Origin: Flaccisagitta enflata
Taxonomy: Eukaryota > Chaetognatha > Sagittoidea > Aphragmophora
Direction: 5' to 3'
Assembly (NCBI GenBank): GCA_965153355.1
Contig: OZ231127.1
Location: 186,001-250,000, forward strand
Length of the DNA stretch: 64,000 nt
In this document: positions 35,066-45,465 of the stretch, piece by piece
How the letters are laid out: every line of letters starts with the position of its first letter
Position numbering within the stretch: position 1 is the first letter of the stretch
Made by a program: the position numbers and the translations under genes
Notes under the pieces: model-generated
Told to the model about the DNA's origin: nothing
Seen by the model: the letters and a program-made list of their open reading frames with translations, nothing else
The model's database searches: none

Positions 35066-35440
35066 AATAGCTCTAAATCATCACCTATCAAGTAAAATTA
35101 TCTATCTCAACTCCAGCGCCCCCAAACTACCCCTTTCCACCCACACAATAACTCTAAATCACCACCTATCAAGTAAAATTACCTATCTCAACTCCAGCGC
35201 CCCCAAACCACCCCTTCCCACCCACACAGTAGCTCCAAATCACCACCTATCAAGTAAAATTACCTATCTCAAGTTCAGCGCCCCCAAACCACCCCTTTCC
35301 ACCCACACAATAGATCTAAATCACCACCTATCAAGTAAAATTACCTATCTCAACTCCATCGCCCCCAAACCACCCCTTTCCACTCACACAGTAGCTCTAA
35401 ATCACCACCTATCAAGTAAAATTACTCGTCACATGCTCAA
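35066..35440. repeat. Minisatellite, 81-bp unit, about 4.5 copies
   Basis: The unit runs aatagctctaaatcaccacc, tatcaagtaaaattacctatc, tcaactccagcgcccccaaac, cacccctttccacccacac. The 81-base period preserves a plus-strand frame (Ser/Pro/His-rich). I see no other sign that it is translated. Confidence 0.92.
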
Positions 35441-35479
35441 TAGCCGCCATCCCTCCCACCTCTTAAATCCCTTCTTTTT

Positions 35480-36229
35480 GGGCAGCGGCCCCGAAGGGGC
35501 CGATGACCTATGCTTTCACACAGGAGAAATTTCTCCTCCTTCTCCTCCTCCTCCTTCTTCTCCTACGTCCCCCCCCCCCTTCGAGAGCCAAATCCTAGTC
35601 TCGAGGCCCTAATCCTAGTCTCAAGGCCCAAATCCTAGCCTTGAGGCTCAAATCCCAGCCTCAAAGCTCAAATCCCAGCCTCAAAGCTCAAATCCCAGCC
35701 TCAAAGCTCAAATCCCAGCCTCAAAGCTCAAATCCCAGCCTCAAAGCTCAAATCCCAGCCTCAAAGCTCAAATCCCAGCCTCAAAGCTCAAATCCCAGCC
35801 TCAAAGCTCAAATCCCAGCCTCGAGGCTCAAATCTCAGCCTTGAGGCTCAAATCCCTGCCCCAAAGCTCAAATCCCAATCTCAAGGCTCAAATCCCAGTC
35901 TATAGGCTCAAATCCCAGCCTCAAGGCTCAAATTCCAGCCACAAGGCTCAAATCCCAGCCTCAAGACCCAAATCCTAGCCTCAAGGCTCAAATCCCAGAA
36001 TTGAAGCTCAAATCCCAGCCTTGTGGCTCAAATATCAGCTTGACGCTCTAAATCCAGCTCCTGGGCTCAAATCCCAGCCGCAAGGCTCATATCCCAGCCT
36101 CCAGGCCCTAATTCTAGCCTTAAAGCTCAAATAAAAACAGCATAGGTCATCGGCCCCTTCGGGGCCGCTGCCCCTCTAACCACCTCACACCAACATACAT
36201 TCACATAGGGGCAACGGGTACCGCTGACC
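35480..36229. mobile_element. Family G element with about 20-bp tandem repeats
   Basis: It starts gggcagcggccccgaagggg then ccgatgacctatgc. The mirror image gcataggtcatcgg then ccccttcggggccgctgccc lies at 36139-36173. Between them lie about 25 copies of gctcaaatcccagcctcaaa-like 20-21-bp units (35590-36130), several perfectly identical. The outer right arm (to 36229) ends gcaacgggtaccgctgacc, matching the left end of the copy at 11233. Confidence 0.8.
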
Positions 36230-36642
36230 ATCTAACGCTTTTGCGACTATTCTATGTAGTTTTCCCTGAATGCAATCTAAAGATTTTTAGAATTTGCCTG
36301 AAACCCTTTCTTTTCCAATTTAGGCAGATATGTATATCACTTCTGCATATGATCAGTTTCTTCTTATTTACAAATTGGCGCAAATGAAAAAAAAACTTCC
36401 TCTTATTTCCTTTCTCAAACAAATCAAAGCTTTCTATTGTTCACAGCAAAATGTAAAACGAATTTTGATCTGAACCAAGCAAATCTTATACATACATTGT
36501 GCTTGAGTCTAAATCCCTTTGAATTTTCTTTCAAAGAAAGGTATTTCATCTCATCTTGTTAGTTACTGCCCTGATGTGTACATTCATTGAGAAGTCAGCT
36601 GTTTCTTCTATTTCTTGTCCAACTTTTCTTTTATTCTTTCTA

Positions 36643-36708
36643 GTTATCATGGCACTGCCACCCGAGTTTTCTCTATATGTCCGTCGGCACGACCGTAACT
36701 CATCTGCA
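36643..36708 (+). CDS. Candidate internal exon (about 66 bp)
   Basis: A clean acceptor (ttcttttattctttctag) and donor (tctgcag|gtattgg) bracket a frame reading VIMALPPEFSLYVRRHDRN-SSA. A subfamily A element lies just inside the following intron (36723-37054). A second protein-like open stretch at about 37100-37370 is in a plausible downstream position. No domain recognised. Confidence 0.35.
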
Positions 36709-36722
36709 GGTATTGGTCTTTT

Positions 36723-37054
36723 TATTCGCGTGCTATACGACACTACACCCCGCTATGTTGGTCCGTTGGTTGGTCGGTTGGTCAGTCAGTTGTTTGGTCA
36801 GTCGGTCGGTCAGTTGGTCGGTCAGTCGGTCGGTCGGTCGGTTGGTTGGTAAGTCGGTTGGTCGGTTGGTCGGTCAGTCGGTTGTTTGGTCGGTCGGTTG
36901 GTCGGTCGGTCGGTCGGTTAGTCCCCTTTTTTCTTTTTCGGCGTTTTTTAGCTTTTTGAGACTACTGCTCCTGCCCAAATGCTCTAGTGACCTTCTCCTT
37001 CACTGCTCCTGCTCACCCGCACGCGACTGGGGTAGCCGTGTATCCGGCCTTGTT
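36723..37054 (+). mobile_element. Subfamily A Helentron/pearl-like element
   Basis: Degenerate 5' stem (ttcgcgtgctatacgac), cactacaccccgctatgttg, a ggtcggtt microsatellite of about 160 bases, a body with ctgctcctgcccaaatgctc and cacccgcacgcgact, and the 3' stem-loop GCCG-tgtatc-CGGC followed by CTTGTT. Confidence 0.72.
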
Positions 37055-37099
37055 TTCTATCTGGCTTGCCAAATTACTTCAGCTGCTCGCCTATTTTTA

Positions 37100-37370
37100 C
37101 ATTTGAGTCGCACAGTCGAATTAACTTATTGCCATTGGAATCCGCCAGACATTGTAATAAAAGGTGCTGATTATCATGACAAACTGAAAAATTTGGAGGA
37201 CCTGATGTTCCTTCATTGCAAGTTAATGTTATCCTATAGCTTGTCCAGACAGAAACCATTATTTCAAACTGAAATGTCTCAACTGTTATCAAACTGTAGA
37301 TCTATCAGCATCAAAGACAAAACAACGACAGAACCAATTAGATATACAAAATGTGAACAACCAAAATCAC
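37100..37370 (+). CDS. Candidate coding stretch interrupted by the hAT-like insertion
   Basis: An open plus frame with normal composition (WNPPDIVIKGADYHDKLKNL..., LMFLHCKLMLSYSLSRQKPL..., MSQLLSNCRSISIKDKTTTE...) runs to 37370 and into the target site at 37371-37378. Across the element the frame would stop a few codons later. It may be the last exon of the gene represented by the 36643-36708 exon. No domain known to me. Confidence 0.3.
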
Positions 37371-37468
37371 GTGGTAGCAGGGGCGTATTTGACGGGGCGT
37401 CAGGGGCAGCAGCTGCTGCCCTTTCTGTTGGGGCACAAAACCCATCGGGACACAAATGAGAGAGAGAG

Positions 37469-37607
<139 letters not shown>

Positions 37608-37809
37608 GAAAGGTTTGAAATGTTTCCAGCTGTATGGGATCGATCTACAGAGCCTATTCATCCCCTTGGCCATTCACTTAGTTGTCTAGGTTGATGCCTT
37701 CTTCATCAACCAAATCAATCTGAATCATTACTCATTTTCATGTTTTCATCAGAAAATTGGAATTTTCTTAAAAATCTCCGATGGAAAACGATTCTGCTGC
37801 ACCCCCAAG

Positions 37810-37934
37810 ATGCAAAAACTACAATGCTCCAAATGTGGCAAAATTTTTTACAATAACTATGACATTTCATATGACAAAACATTATCCTTGGTTTACATTT
37901 TACACTATTGAAAAGCAAGACTTCCTTTCATACA
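37810..37934. repeat. 125-bp direct repeat, left copy (flanks the LTR element)
   Basis: Identical, as far as I can read, to 43377-43501. It starts atgcaaaaactacaatgctc and ends cttcctttcataca. Its forward frame could encode a C-x2-C zinc-knuckle-like start (QCSKCGKIFYN) but stops after about 34 codons. Confidence 0.9.
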
Positions 37935-37948
37935 TGATCATGATAATC

Positions 37949-38299
37949 CGTTGCTTAGTTACCCGAGTGTAAACAAATAGACAATAGAAACATCGACTAC
38001 CGAAGACACGACGAAGCAACAGAGAAGATATCAACTAGACTCAGAAACTAAATTGCGTCTATACGATCGGTGAGATACTAATACTTTGTTATTGTCTGTC
38101 ATTATGTCATTATTGATTGTCATGATTGTCATTTATTGAATATCGTTTCTTATCATTCCTTTACAGTGTAACCATCTTGACCGATTAAACCCGTTCATAA
38201 AGTTATCACGCCGTATTGAAGACGTAGGGCCGTAGGCATTAGGGCGATACTAGGGCATTAGGGGACCTGAAGAAGTCTGCGGGGACTCTAAACCTGACA
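37949..38299 (+). repeat. Left LTR, lacking its first 32 or so bases
   Basis: It begins cgttgcttagttacccgagt and ends gactctaaacctgaca. Compared with the right LTR it lacks the segment starting tgttagtcgcgtcgacgc. No clear tRNA primer-binding site follows (ttacacgatcgctatacagc). Confidence 0.85.
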
Positions 38300-39035
38300 T
38301 TACACGATCGCTATACAGCACGCGATTGGACGCTCAAGTGAATAAGTCACTTGAGTGAGATTTTCTCTCTGGGGATAGGAAACCCAGAGGGGCGAATTTG
38401 AATTTACCTAATGCCTGTATGTCGCTCTTTTGCTGACGGTCTATCGACTTGGAACACGGATTTTTACGAACGGAACAAAGAATCGATTTCTTCTCTGGAG
38501 CGACGTCAGAATAGAACCAACAAGAACTTATTCGCGTGATTCTCATTTGGAAAAGAGCCCGCTTCGACCATCGAACATTTGCATCGATAAGAAATAAAGG
38601 ATCATCGACGCCGAGTATTGACGAAACCGCGCAACTTACTCCTAAGAAACGTGCGCAACGAATCCGTCTTTCTCAACTTTGGTAACATAAGAACATTATT
38701 GAACTTTAGAAACTCGCTTATTGTCACTAAGGATAGGCCTTAGTTGATAATGGAATGAACTCAATTATGCGTAGTATTCGACAAAGACTCATGTGAAACT
38801 TGAGTGATACTCAAGTGTATTGGATATTTATTTTTGCTGATTGCCCAGGGAAAACCTGAGCCGTCTTTTCTCTCATTTTTTAGTCGCGTGCACGCGACTC
38901 TATAACCCGCTCCGTCGGTCGGTCGGTCGGTTGGTCGGTCGGTTGGTCGGTCGGTCCGTAACACTTTGCTTTTTTGCGTCTTTTTGGGTTGTCTGGAGTT
39001 ATTTTGAGTCATTTTTTTGTTGTTTTTGAGAATTA

Positions 39036-39728
39036 TTGGTTGCTTTTGGTCATTTTTGGTCATTTTTGGTCATTTTTGGTCATTTTAGTCATTTTGGTCA
39101 TTTTGGTCATTTTGGTCATTTTTGGCCATTTTTGGTCCTTTTTGGTCATTTTTGATCAATTTTGATCATTTTTGATCATTTTTGGTCATTTTTGGTCATT
39201 TCTGGTCATTTTTGGTCATCTTTGGTCATTTTTGGTCATTTTTGATCATTTTTGTCATTTTGGTCAATTTGGTCATTTTGGTCATTTTTGGTCATTTTTG
39301 GTCATTTTTGGTCATTTTTGGTCATTTTTGGCCATTTTTGATCATTTCTGATCATTTTTGATCATTTTTGGTCATTTTTGGTCATTTTTGGTCATTTTTG
39401 ATCATTTTGGTCATTTTTGGTCTTATTTTGGTCTCTTTTGATCATTTTGATCATTTTGGTCATTCTTGGTCATTTTGGTCATTTTGGTCATTTTGGTCAT
39501 TTTTGTCATTTTGGTCATTTTGATCATTTTTGGTCATATTTGGGCATTTTTAGTCATTTTTGGTCATTTTTGGTCCTTTTGGGTCAATTTGGTCATTTTT
39601 GGTCATTTTGGTCATTTTGGTCATTTTTGATCATTTTTGGTCATTTTGGTCACTTTGATCATTTTTGGTCATTTTTGATCATTTTTGGTCATTTTTGGTC
39701 ATTTTTGGTCATTTTGGTCATTTTTGGT
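39036..39728. repeat. Satellite, 9-10-bp unit (tttttggtca)
   Basis: Tandem gtcattttt/gtcatttttg units with g-to-a variants (gatca). The same unit in reverse complement forms the array at 45466-45655. Confidence 0.95.
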
Positions 39729-40322
39729 TAAAGTCTGGTTTAAGTCTGGTTTAAGTCTGGTTTACATCTGGTTTAAGTCTGGTTTAAGTCTGGTTTAAGT
39801 CTGGTTCAAGACTGGTTCATGTCTGATTAATGTCTGGTTTAGGTCTGGGTTAGGTCTGGTTTAGGTCTGGTCTATGTCTGGTTTTTGTCTGGTTTATATT
39901 TGATTTAGGTCTGGTTTTGGTCTGGTTTTGGTCTGGTTTAATTCTGGTTTGAGTCTGGTTTGAGTCTGGTTTGAGTCTGGTTTGATTAGGGTTTAAGCCT
40001 GGTTTGAGCCTGGCTTGAGCCTGGTTTCGGTCTGGTTTAAGTCTGGTTTGAGTCTGCTTTGAGTCTGGTTTGAGTCTGGTTTGAGTCTGGTTTGATTCTG
40101 GTTTGAGTCTGGTTTGAGTCTGGTTTGAGTCTTGTTTGAGTCTGGTTTGAGTCTGGTTTGAGTCTGGCTTACATCTGGTTTATGTCTGGTTTATGTCTGG
40201 TTTATGTCTGATTTAGGTCTGATTTCGGTCTGGTTTAATTCTGGTTTGAGTCTCGTTTGAGTCTGGTTTGAGTCTGGTTTGAGTCTGGTTTGGGTCTGTT
40301 TTGGGTTGTGTTTAAGTCTGAT
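39729..40322. repeat. Satellite, 11-bp unit (gtctggtttga)
   Basis: About 54 units, with tttaa, ttgag, ttatg and ttagg variants clustered in blocks. This suggests local amplification. Confidence 0.95.
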
Positions 40323-40782
40323 TTTCGGTAAAAAGATTCAATAAGGAGTCAGGTCAGTTCAGTTATTTTTGTCCTGCACGCGACTTATAGGTGTTGGCCT
40401 TGTTAATTACTGAATCGATCGCATCTCCCGGTCGGAACATGAATTTAGTAGAAAGAAAACGCATCTTTTTGATTTGATGCACTGAATTATGAACACAGAT
40501 AGAAAACGTTTCCCGTTTCCTCTGACTTGAACACACGAAGTAAGAAATGAAAGTAGTAGAAAATTTGTTGAAAAGTAGAAAAGAAAGGGAACTTTCTGAT
40601 AAGGGCCACGCCGCGTGCGTTACGAAAATCAACATTTGGGGAATTCTCAAATGCTGAGAGATTTCGGAATGATTTACTTTTGCGCATGGATCACATCGCG
40701 CGACTCTCACTCAATACTTGACTGAATTTTTCCTTTGCCTGAATTTCGACTCAGGTTGAATATTATTTTCTTTCCTTACAAA

Positions 40783-42921
40783 ATGAATCCCGAAAACAAT
40801 TCCCCTGCCTCACTTACCCACGAACAAGCCTTGTATCATAATGAACAGTTAGCACAAGTATTGCTTAACGCCGTAGCAGCTTTATTGGAAGGGCTTGAAT
40901 CAAATTACTTCAAAGCCAAAAGACTCGATGATACACAGGCAAAAGTATCAACAAATAATTGCCGAAACATCTTGGAATCAAATTGCGCTTATTTGAACCA
41001 ATTTTATTCTAATGGGGTCTTAAGCGCCAAGACGAGCCAATATGTACAAAACGCGGTTTCCACAATTGAAATGGTTCTTTTGGTTTACCCGTCCTTCCCT
41101 CAGTCAGAGACCATCCCTGACGCTCGAAAAACTGAAGTTGAACTTGAACCTGTTTACACTCAATGTGAACGAGACTCTGCCCAGAGAGATTCTCGGGCTA
41201 GAACATCAACTCCCCTCCCAACTAGTACCAATGCATCAAACAAAACCCCACATCATAGCCACTCAGATCCATGTTACAGTGGCAATGCTCGAAGGAAACT
41301 TCGAGCTAAAAGCAAAACTTCTTGCCGCGCCATGGTCGGTACCCCTATGGCTAATGAAGCCAGACGTGAACAAATTAGAAACTTAGAGGCAAAGAGACTT
41401 GAATGGCGGCAAAAGGCTGAATTGGAAAGGTACGAATTTGAAAGCCGGTTCAAGGCTGATGACATTAATGAGGGCAGGGAAACCTACCCGAATGAAAAAA
41501 ATCCTGAAGAAATTGTTGATGAATCTGGACCAAGAACCCCATTGACTATTGAACCCCTTGCCCCTCTTTTGTCTTTAACCCAAGAGGGAAATGACCTCTT
41601 GTCAACAAACAAGGATGACCATGAACTGAAAACCGACTTCTTTGATGAGCCAGATGCATCACTGACCTCGAATGAACCAGAATCTAATCCTGCCAATTTG
41701 AGCATCAAATCAAGCCAACTTCCCTTGACACTTGAACCTTCTTCTGTAGACCCTGACTCAGACCAGACGCTGACACCATCCCTTGATGTCAAGAATCCAC
41801 CTCTTTATGTTGGGAGTCCACCCCTGGATGTCAAGAATCCACCCCTTGATGTAAAAAATCCACCCCTTGATGTTGAGAATCCACCTCTTGATGTCGATTA
41901 TCCACCCCTTGATGTTGAGAACTCACCCCTTGGTGTTGAGAATCCACCCCCTTCTGTTGTTGGAGGAACTGATCGGACCCCCTTGGAAAATTCTCAAGTT
42001 GTGAATGGTCACACATTCACCTACAAAGAAAGATCATCTGAGTGTGATGCACATTTGGACAAACTTGACACGCCAGAATCTGAGACGGTGGGGGTAGGAA
42101 CTCACCAGATCTTGACAAAACCTTTGAAGCTTCCAGATCCCGACGTTGCGTGCAGAACCATGGGGAAAACCCATGGCGCAACCCTTCCAAGCAGTATTTT
42201 TCTGCTGAAACATGACATGGCCACTCTGACCCAAGGGTTAGAGCACCCTGAGGACACTCGCAAGAGAGAGCCACCTGACTCTGGATCTGAACAAATCTTT
42301 GAAGGTCCACATCCTTCCGTTGATCATACATTGGAGGACACTGGAAGACCACCACCTTTGAAATGGAAATCCATTTCAGGCATAAATACCAAAGATGGAA
42401 CTCGTCACCACCGATGTGTGGAACTCGTCACCACAGATGCGCAGAACTCGTTGCCACAGATGCGCGGAACTCATTGCCACGGACGCACGGAACTCATCGC
42501 CACGGACGCACGGAACTCATCGCCACGGACGCCCGGAACTCATCGCCACGGACGCCCAGAACTCATCGCCAGGGACGCCGCGGATTTGCCAGACTCGGAT
42601 GCCGCGGATTTGCCAGACTCGGACGCTGCGGATTCGCCAGACTCGGACGCTGCGGATTTGCCAGACTCGGACGCTGCGGATTTGCCAGACTCGGACGCTG
42701 CGGATTTGCCAGACTCGGACGCTGCGGATTCGCCGGACTTGGACGCTGCGGCTTTGCAAGACTTGGACGCTCCGGATTTGCAAAACTCGGACGCTGCAGA
42801 TTCGCCGGACTCGGACCCTGGACGGACGGACCCTGCAGATTCGCCGGACTTGGACCCTGCAGATTCGCCGGACTCGGATGCTGCGGAATCGCAATCGCCG
42901 GACTCGGACCCTGCGGATTAG
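40783..42921 (+). CDS. Gag-like ORF of the LTR element (712 aa) with repeat-rich tail
   Basis: Start chosen at the second Met (acaaaATGAATCC), although the frame opens 16 codons earlier. Residues 1-110 are a helical region (NEQLAQVLLNAVAALLEGLE and onward). Residues about 195-240 form a charged coiled-coil-like helix (EARREQIRNLEAKRLEWRQK). A run of heptads LDVKNPP/LDVENPP follows (about 340-390), and the C-terminus is built of 8-residue DAADLPDS/DAADSPDS repeats (24-bp DNA unit). No Cys-His zinc knuckle, protease or polymerase motif. Position between leader and polypurine tract, directly before the right LTR, supports a structural role. Whether it is translated is unknown. It could instead be a captured host gene. 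Confidence 0.55.
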   Translation: MNPENNSPASLTHEQALYHNEQLAQVLLNAVAALLEGLESNYFKAKRLDDTQAKVSTNNCRNILESNCAYLNQFYSNGVLSAKTSQYVQNAVSTIEMVLLVYPSFPQSETIPDARKTEVELEPVYTQCERDSAQRDSRARTSTPLPTSTNASNKTPHHSHSDPCYSGNARRKLRAKSKTSCRAMVGTPMANEARREQIRNLEAKRLEWRQKAELERYEFESRFKADDINEGRETYPNEKNPEEIVDESGPRTPLTIEPLAPLLSLTQEGNDLLSTNKDDHELKTDFFDEPDASLTSNEPESNPANLSIKSSQLPLTLEPSSVDPDSDQTLTPSLDVKNPPLYVGSPPLDVKNPPLDVKNPPLDVENPPLDVDYPPLDVENSPLGVENPPPSVVGGTDRTPLENSQVVNGHTFTYKERSSECDAHLDKLDTPESETVGVGTHQILTKPLKLPDPDVACRTMGKTHGATLPSSIFLLKHDMATLTQGLEHPEDTRKREPPDSGSEQIFEGPHPSVDHTLEDTGRPPPLKWKSISGINTKDGTRHHRCVELVTTDAQNSLPQMRGTHCHGRTELIATDARNSSPRTPGTHRHGRPELIARDAADLPDSDAADLPDSDAADSPDSDAADLPDSDAADLPDSDAADLPDSDAADSPDLDAAALQDLDAPDLQNSDAADSPDSDPGRTDPADSPDLDPADSPDSDAAESQSPDSDPAD
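42400..42575. repeat. 23-bp tandem repeat inside the ORF
   Basis: Units of gcacggaactcatcgccacg-gac repeat with period 23, not a multiple of three. Successive units are read in different frames, yet all three plus frames stay open. Confidence 0.8.
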
Positions 42922-42925
42922 CCGG
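42576..42925. repeat. 24-bp tandem repeat (gacgctgcggatttgccagactcg)
   Basis: About fourteen units, the last ones diverged (ccggacttgg, ctgcagattcg). In frame with the ORF as DAADLPDS. Confidence 0.9.
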
Positions 42926-42993
42926 ACTCAGACACCTGAACCAGGGAGTCGACGCTTGGAAGTTTGGACCAGACTACGCCTGTTCGGTGGGGG

Positions 42994-43376
42994 TGTTAGT
43001 CGCGTCGACGCATATCGTAAGACTTCGTTGCTTAGTTACCCGAGTGTAAACAAATAGACAATAGAAACATCGACTACCGAAGACACGACGAAGCAACAGA
43101 GAAGATATCAACTAGACTCAGAAACTAAATTGCGTCTATACGATCGGTGAGATACTAATACTTTGTTATTGTCTGTCATTATGTCATTATTGATTGTCAT
43201 GATTGTCATTTATTGAATATCGTTTCTTATCATTCCTTTACAGTGTAACCATCTTGACCGATTAAACCCGTTCATAAAGTTATCACGCCGTATTGAAGAC
43301 GTAGGGCCGTAGGCATTAGGGCGATACTAGGGCATTAGGGGACCTGAAGAAGTCTGCGGGGACTCTAAACCTGACA
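42994..43376 (+). repeat. Right LTR, complete
   Basis: It starts tgttagtcgcgtcgacgcat and ends aaacctgaca, with canonical TG...CA ends, directly after the ggtggggg tract. Confidence 0.88.
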
Positions 43377-43501
43377 ATGCAAAAACTACAATGCTCCAAA
43401 TGTGGCAAAATTTTTTACAATAACTATGACATTTCATATGACAAAACATTATCCTTGGTTTACATTTTACACTATTGAAAAGCAAGACTTCCTTTCATAC
43501 A
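43377..43501. repeat. 125-bp direct repeat, right copy
   Basis: It follows the last base of the right LTR without a gap and continues into hAT-element sequence (attacacaataattac). See the left copy at 37810-37934. Confidence 0.9.
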
Positions 43502-43739
43502 ATTACACAATAATTACATGACAAAGCAATACTAACAAGTGATATTAGTTGCATGATTAGCTACATAAGTAATAGAAAACCATAGGGACACAAGACTCGT
43601 TGGGACACAGATTTTGGCTTGCTGCCCCTAAAATTTGGGCTCAAATACGCCCCTGCGTGGTAGTAGAAATTGAGATATTGTTTCTTTTACTGTGAACTGG
43701 CGACTCTTCACGTTTTTGCGTCAGATGTTGATCTAATTC

Positions 43740-45000
43740 TAACAATCACATATGAGTTTTAGGAATATTATTGTAAGAGAGAGATCGGCGCCTTGAGTAG
43801 CCCTGGGATACTAAGTGACGTTACAGTCCCATATGAGTCTTGGGAATGTGGTTATGAGAGAGATCAGTGCCTGGAGTTGCTTCGGGGTCAACGGGCGCAG
43901 GACCAGATGGGAGATAATCACCGTAAACCGGAAGAACTTCGGTAGGTGGACCCATTGTAACATCCACTCCTGCAAGCAAAACAAAGATAAAAAAGTGGCT
44001 TTTTCAACAAGTATTTCTGTTGGTGGACCCATGTTACACCCACCCATGCAAGGAAGATAGCGATAAAAGAGTAGCATTATCAACTGGCATTTATGACGGC
44101 GGACCTAGGACTTGAAGTAGTTAACTTTAACTAGTTAGTTAACTAGCTAAAATTTTAAAAACCCATGTAGTTAGCTAACCAAAATTAACTAGTTAACTAA
44201 TATACTAATTTTTGGGTGCAAAATGACAGAAATCAGCTATTTTTCTTCAAATCTACGGGATTTAAAAGAAAAATTCATGACAATTCGCAAGGGATAGAAT
44301 TTTTGTTTAGTCAAAACAGAGAAACATATCATGCTTGAGTCAAAATTGACTGAGGCAAATTTGCCTTTGTAAAAATTCAATGAGAATGCCAGTCTTTTTG
44401 AAAATATTTCATAAGATATGATTAAAAAAGGTTAAAATCTTTAACTACTGTTAGTAGTTAACTACTAAAAAAGTAGTTAACTATTAACTAGTTAATTTAA
44501 AAGCCTTAACTACTTCATTACGTCATTACATCAACTCCTGCAAGGAAAAAGAAGGTAAAAGAGCAGCGTTATCAACCAGTATCTCTGTTGGTGGACCCAT
44601 TGCATCGTCACATCCACCCCTGCATGAAAAAGAGAGATGAAAGAGTAGCATCATGATCAGGTGTACTGGTCGACGGACCCAATGTATGATACGTGGAACA
44701 ACATCCCTCACTTTACCCAAGCTGAAAATATGGAAGAGGGCCTTGTGAGCCCTCACTGATGTTATGAAAGTTGGACAACATTACTACTCAACCCTACGTT
44801 AATAAAGGATGAGAGCCTTTGGAGCTCTCACTGGTGTTTAATCCACCCCTGCAAGGAAAATAGAGATTAAAGAGTAGCTTTATTAGCTAGTATTTCTGTC
44901 GGCGCACCCATTGTTTCATTGACCCCTGCAAGGAGATGATGGATAGGAGAAACTTTATCTTTCCTTCAAGGAAAAGAAAGACGAAAGACTAGCGACATAG
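43740..45000. repeat. Degenerate dispersed repeat region (catccacccctgcaaggaaa unit)
   Basis: A phrase of about 100 bases (ggtggacccattg, catccacccctgcaaggaaa, agagtagcattatcaac, agtatttctgt) occurs at least five times between 43930 and 44990, and a second phrase (catatgagttttaggaatat, gagagagatcggcgcc) twice near 43745-43870. One copy is interrupted by the MITE at 44113-44517. No gene found. Confidence 0.7.
44113..44517. mobile_element. MITE, TIR TGAAGTAGTTAA / TTAACTACTTCA
   Basis: 12-base perfect inverted ends, with subterminal blocks built of repeated gttaactagttaac on both sides. The interior is AT-rich without an ORF. The style resembles small hAT-type MITEs, but I found no clear 8-bp duplication. 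Confidence 0.75.
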
Positions 45001-45020
45001 ATTGACCCCGAAGAAGGAGA

Positions 45021-45291
45021 AAAAATAACGCGGGGTCTTAATATCGTTGAGGAAGTGTGGGCAGGGGCATCCTACCTAGATCAGCATCCCAACTCCCACC
45101 CCACACATAATCATACACAAAAAGTATCCAAAACGCTCATTTTTCCACTTTTCGACTCAATCATTACGGACGGACTGAGTCAACGGACCGACGGACCGAC
45201 GCGATGGACCAACGGAACAACGGACCAATGGACCAACGGACCAATGGACCAACGGACCAATAGACGGACAAAGCCTTTTAGAGCAACTAAA
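45021..45291 (-). mobile_element. Subfamily C element with extended (ACGG/ACCA) tract
   Basis: Plus-strand left end aaaaataacgcggggtct (decayed 3' stem). The body shares gggcaggggcatcc and ccacttttcgactcaatcattac with 8885-9092. The right microsatellite is ggaccaacgg. Only half of the 5' stem remains (gagcaactaaag). Confidence 0.65.
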
Positions 45292-45465
45292 GACATTACC
45301 CACTAACTTACATGTACACTCTCACCGGCGCACGCGCATCTGTCAGTAAGTGCACAAAACATGTTGGCACTCACAAACTCGCAGTTGCTATTAAGTGCAT
45401 GCATCACGCTACGTGTCAAGACGGCGTTTTTGGGGTCAAAAGTCAATCGCGCGGGTTTCATCTCA

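Larger units (their letters stand above)
38880..40404 (+). mobile_element. Giant subfamily A Helentron/pearl-like element filled with satellites
   Basis: The 5' end TTTAGTCGCGTG-CACGCGAC, TCTATAACCCGCTCCGTC and a CGGT microsatellite match subfamily A. The 3' end gcacgcgacttatagg...ggccttgtt (40375-40404) matches the subfamily terminus. Between them lie about 690 bases of a 9-10-bp satellite (ttttggtca) and about 600 bases of an 11-bp satellite (gtctggtttga). Other copies are about 190-330 bases, so this one has grown by internal expansion. It sits within the leader of the LTR element. Confidence 0.75.
37935..43376 (+). mobile_element. Non-autonomous LTR retroelement, about 5.4 kb
   Basis: The LTRs are at 37949-38299 (5' end lost) and 42994-43376 (TG...CA, 383 bp), identical over their shared 351 bases. 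A purine tract (ggtggggg) abuts the right LTR as a polypurine tract should. The first 14 bases on the left (tgatcatgataatc) replace the expected start of the LTR. The interior holds about 580 bases of leader, a Helentron-like element (38880-40404), and one long ORF with gag-like features. No protease, reverse transcriptase or integrase is present. Identical LTRs suggest recent insertion. Confidence 0.8.

Noticed and set aside
38300-38340. tRNA primer-binding site just after the left LTR
   Set aside because: The sequence ttacacgatcgctatacagc does not match a usual tRNA 3' end that I can recognise, so I did not annotate one.
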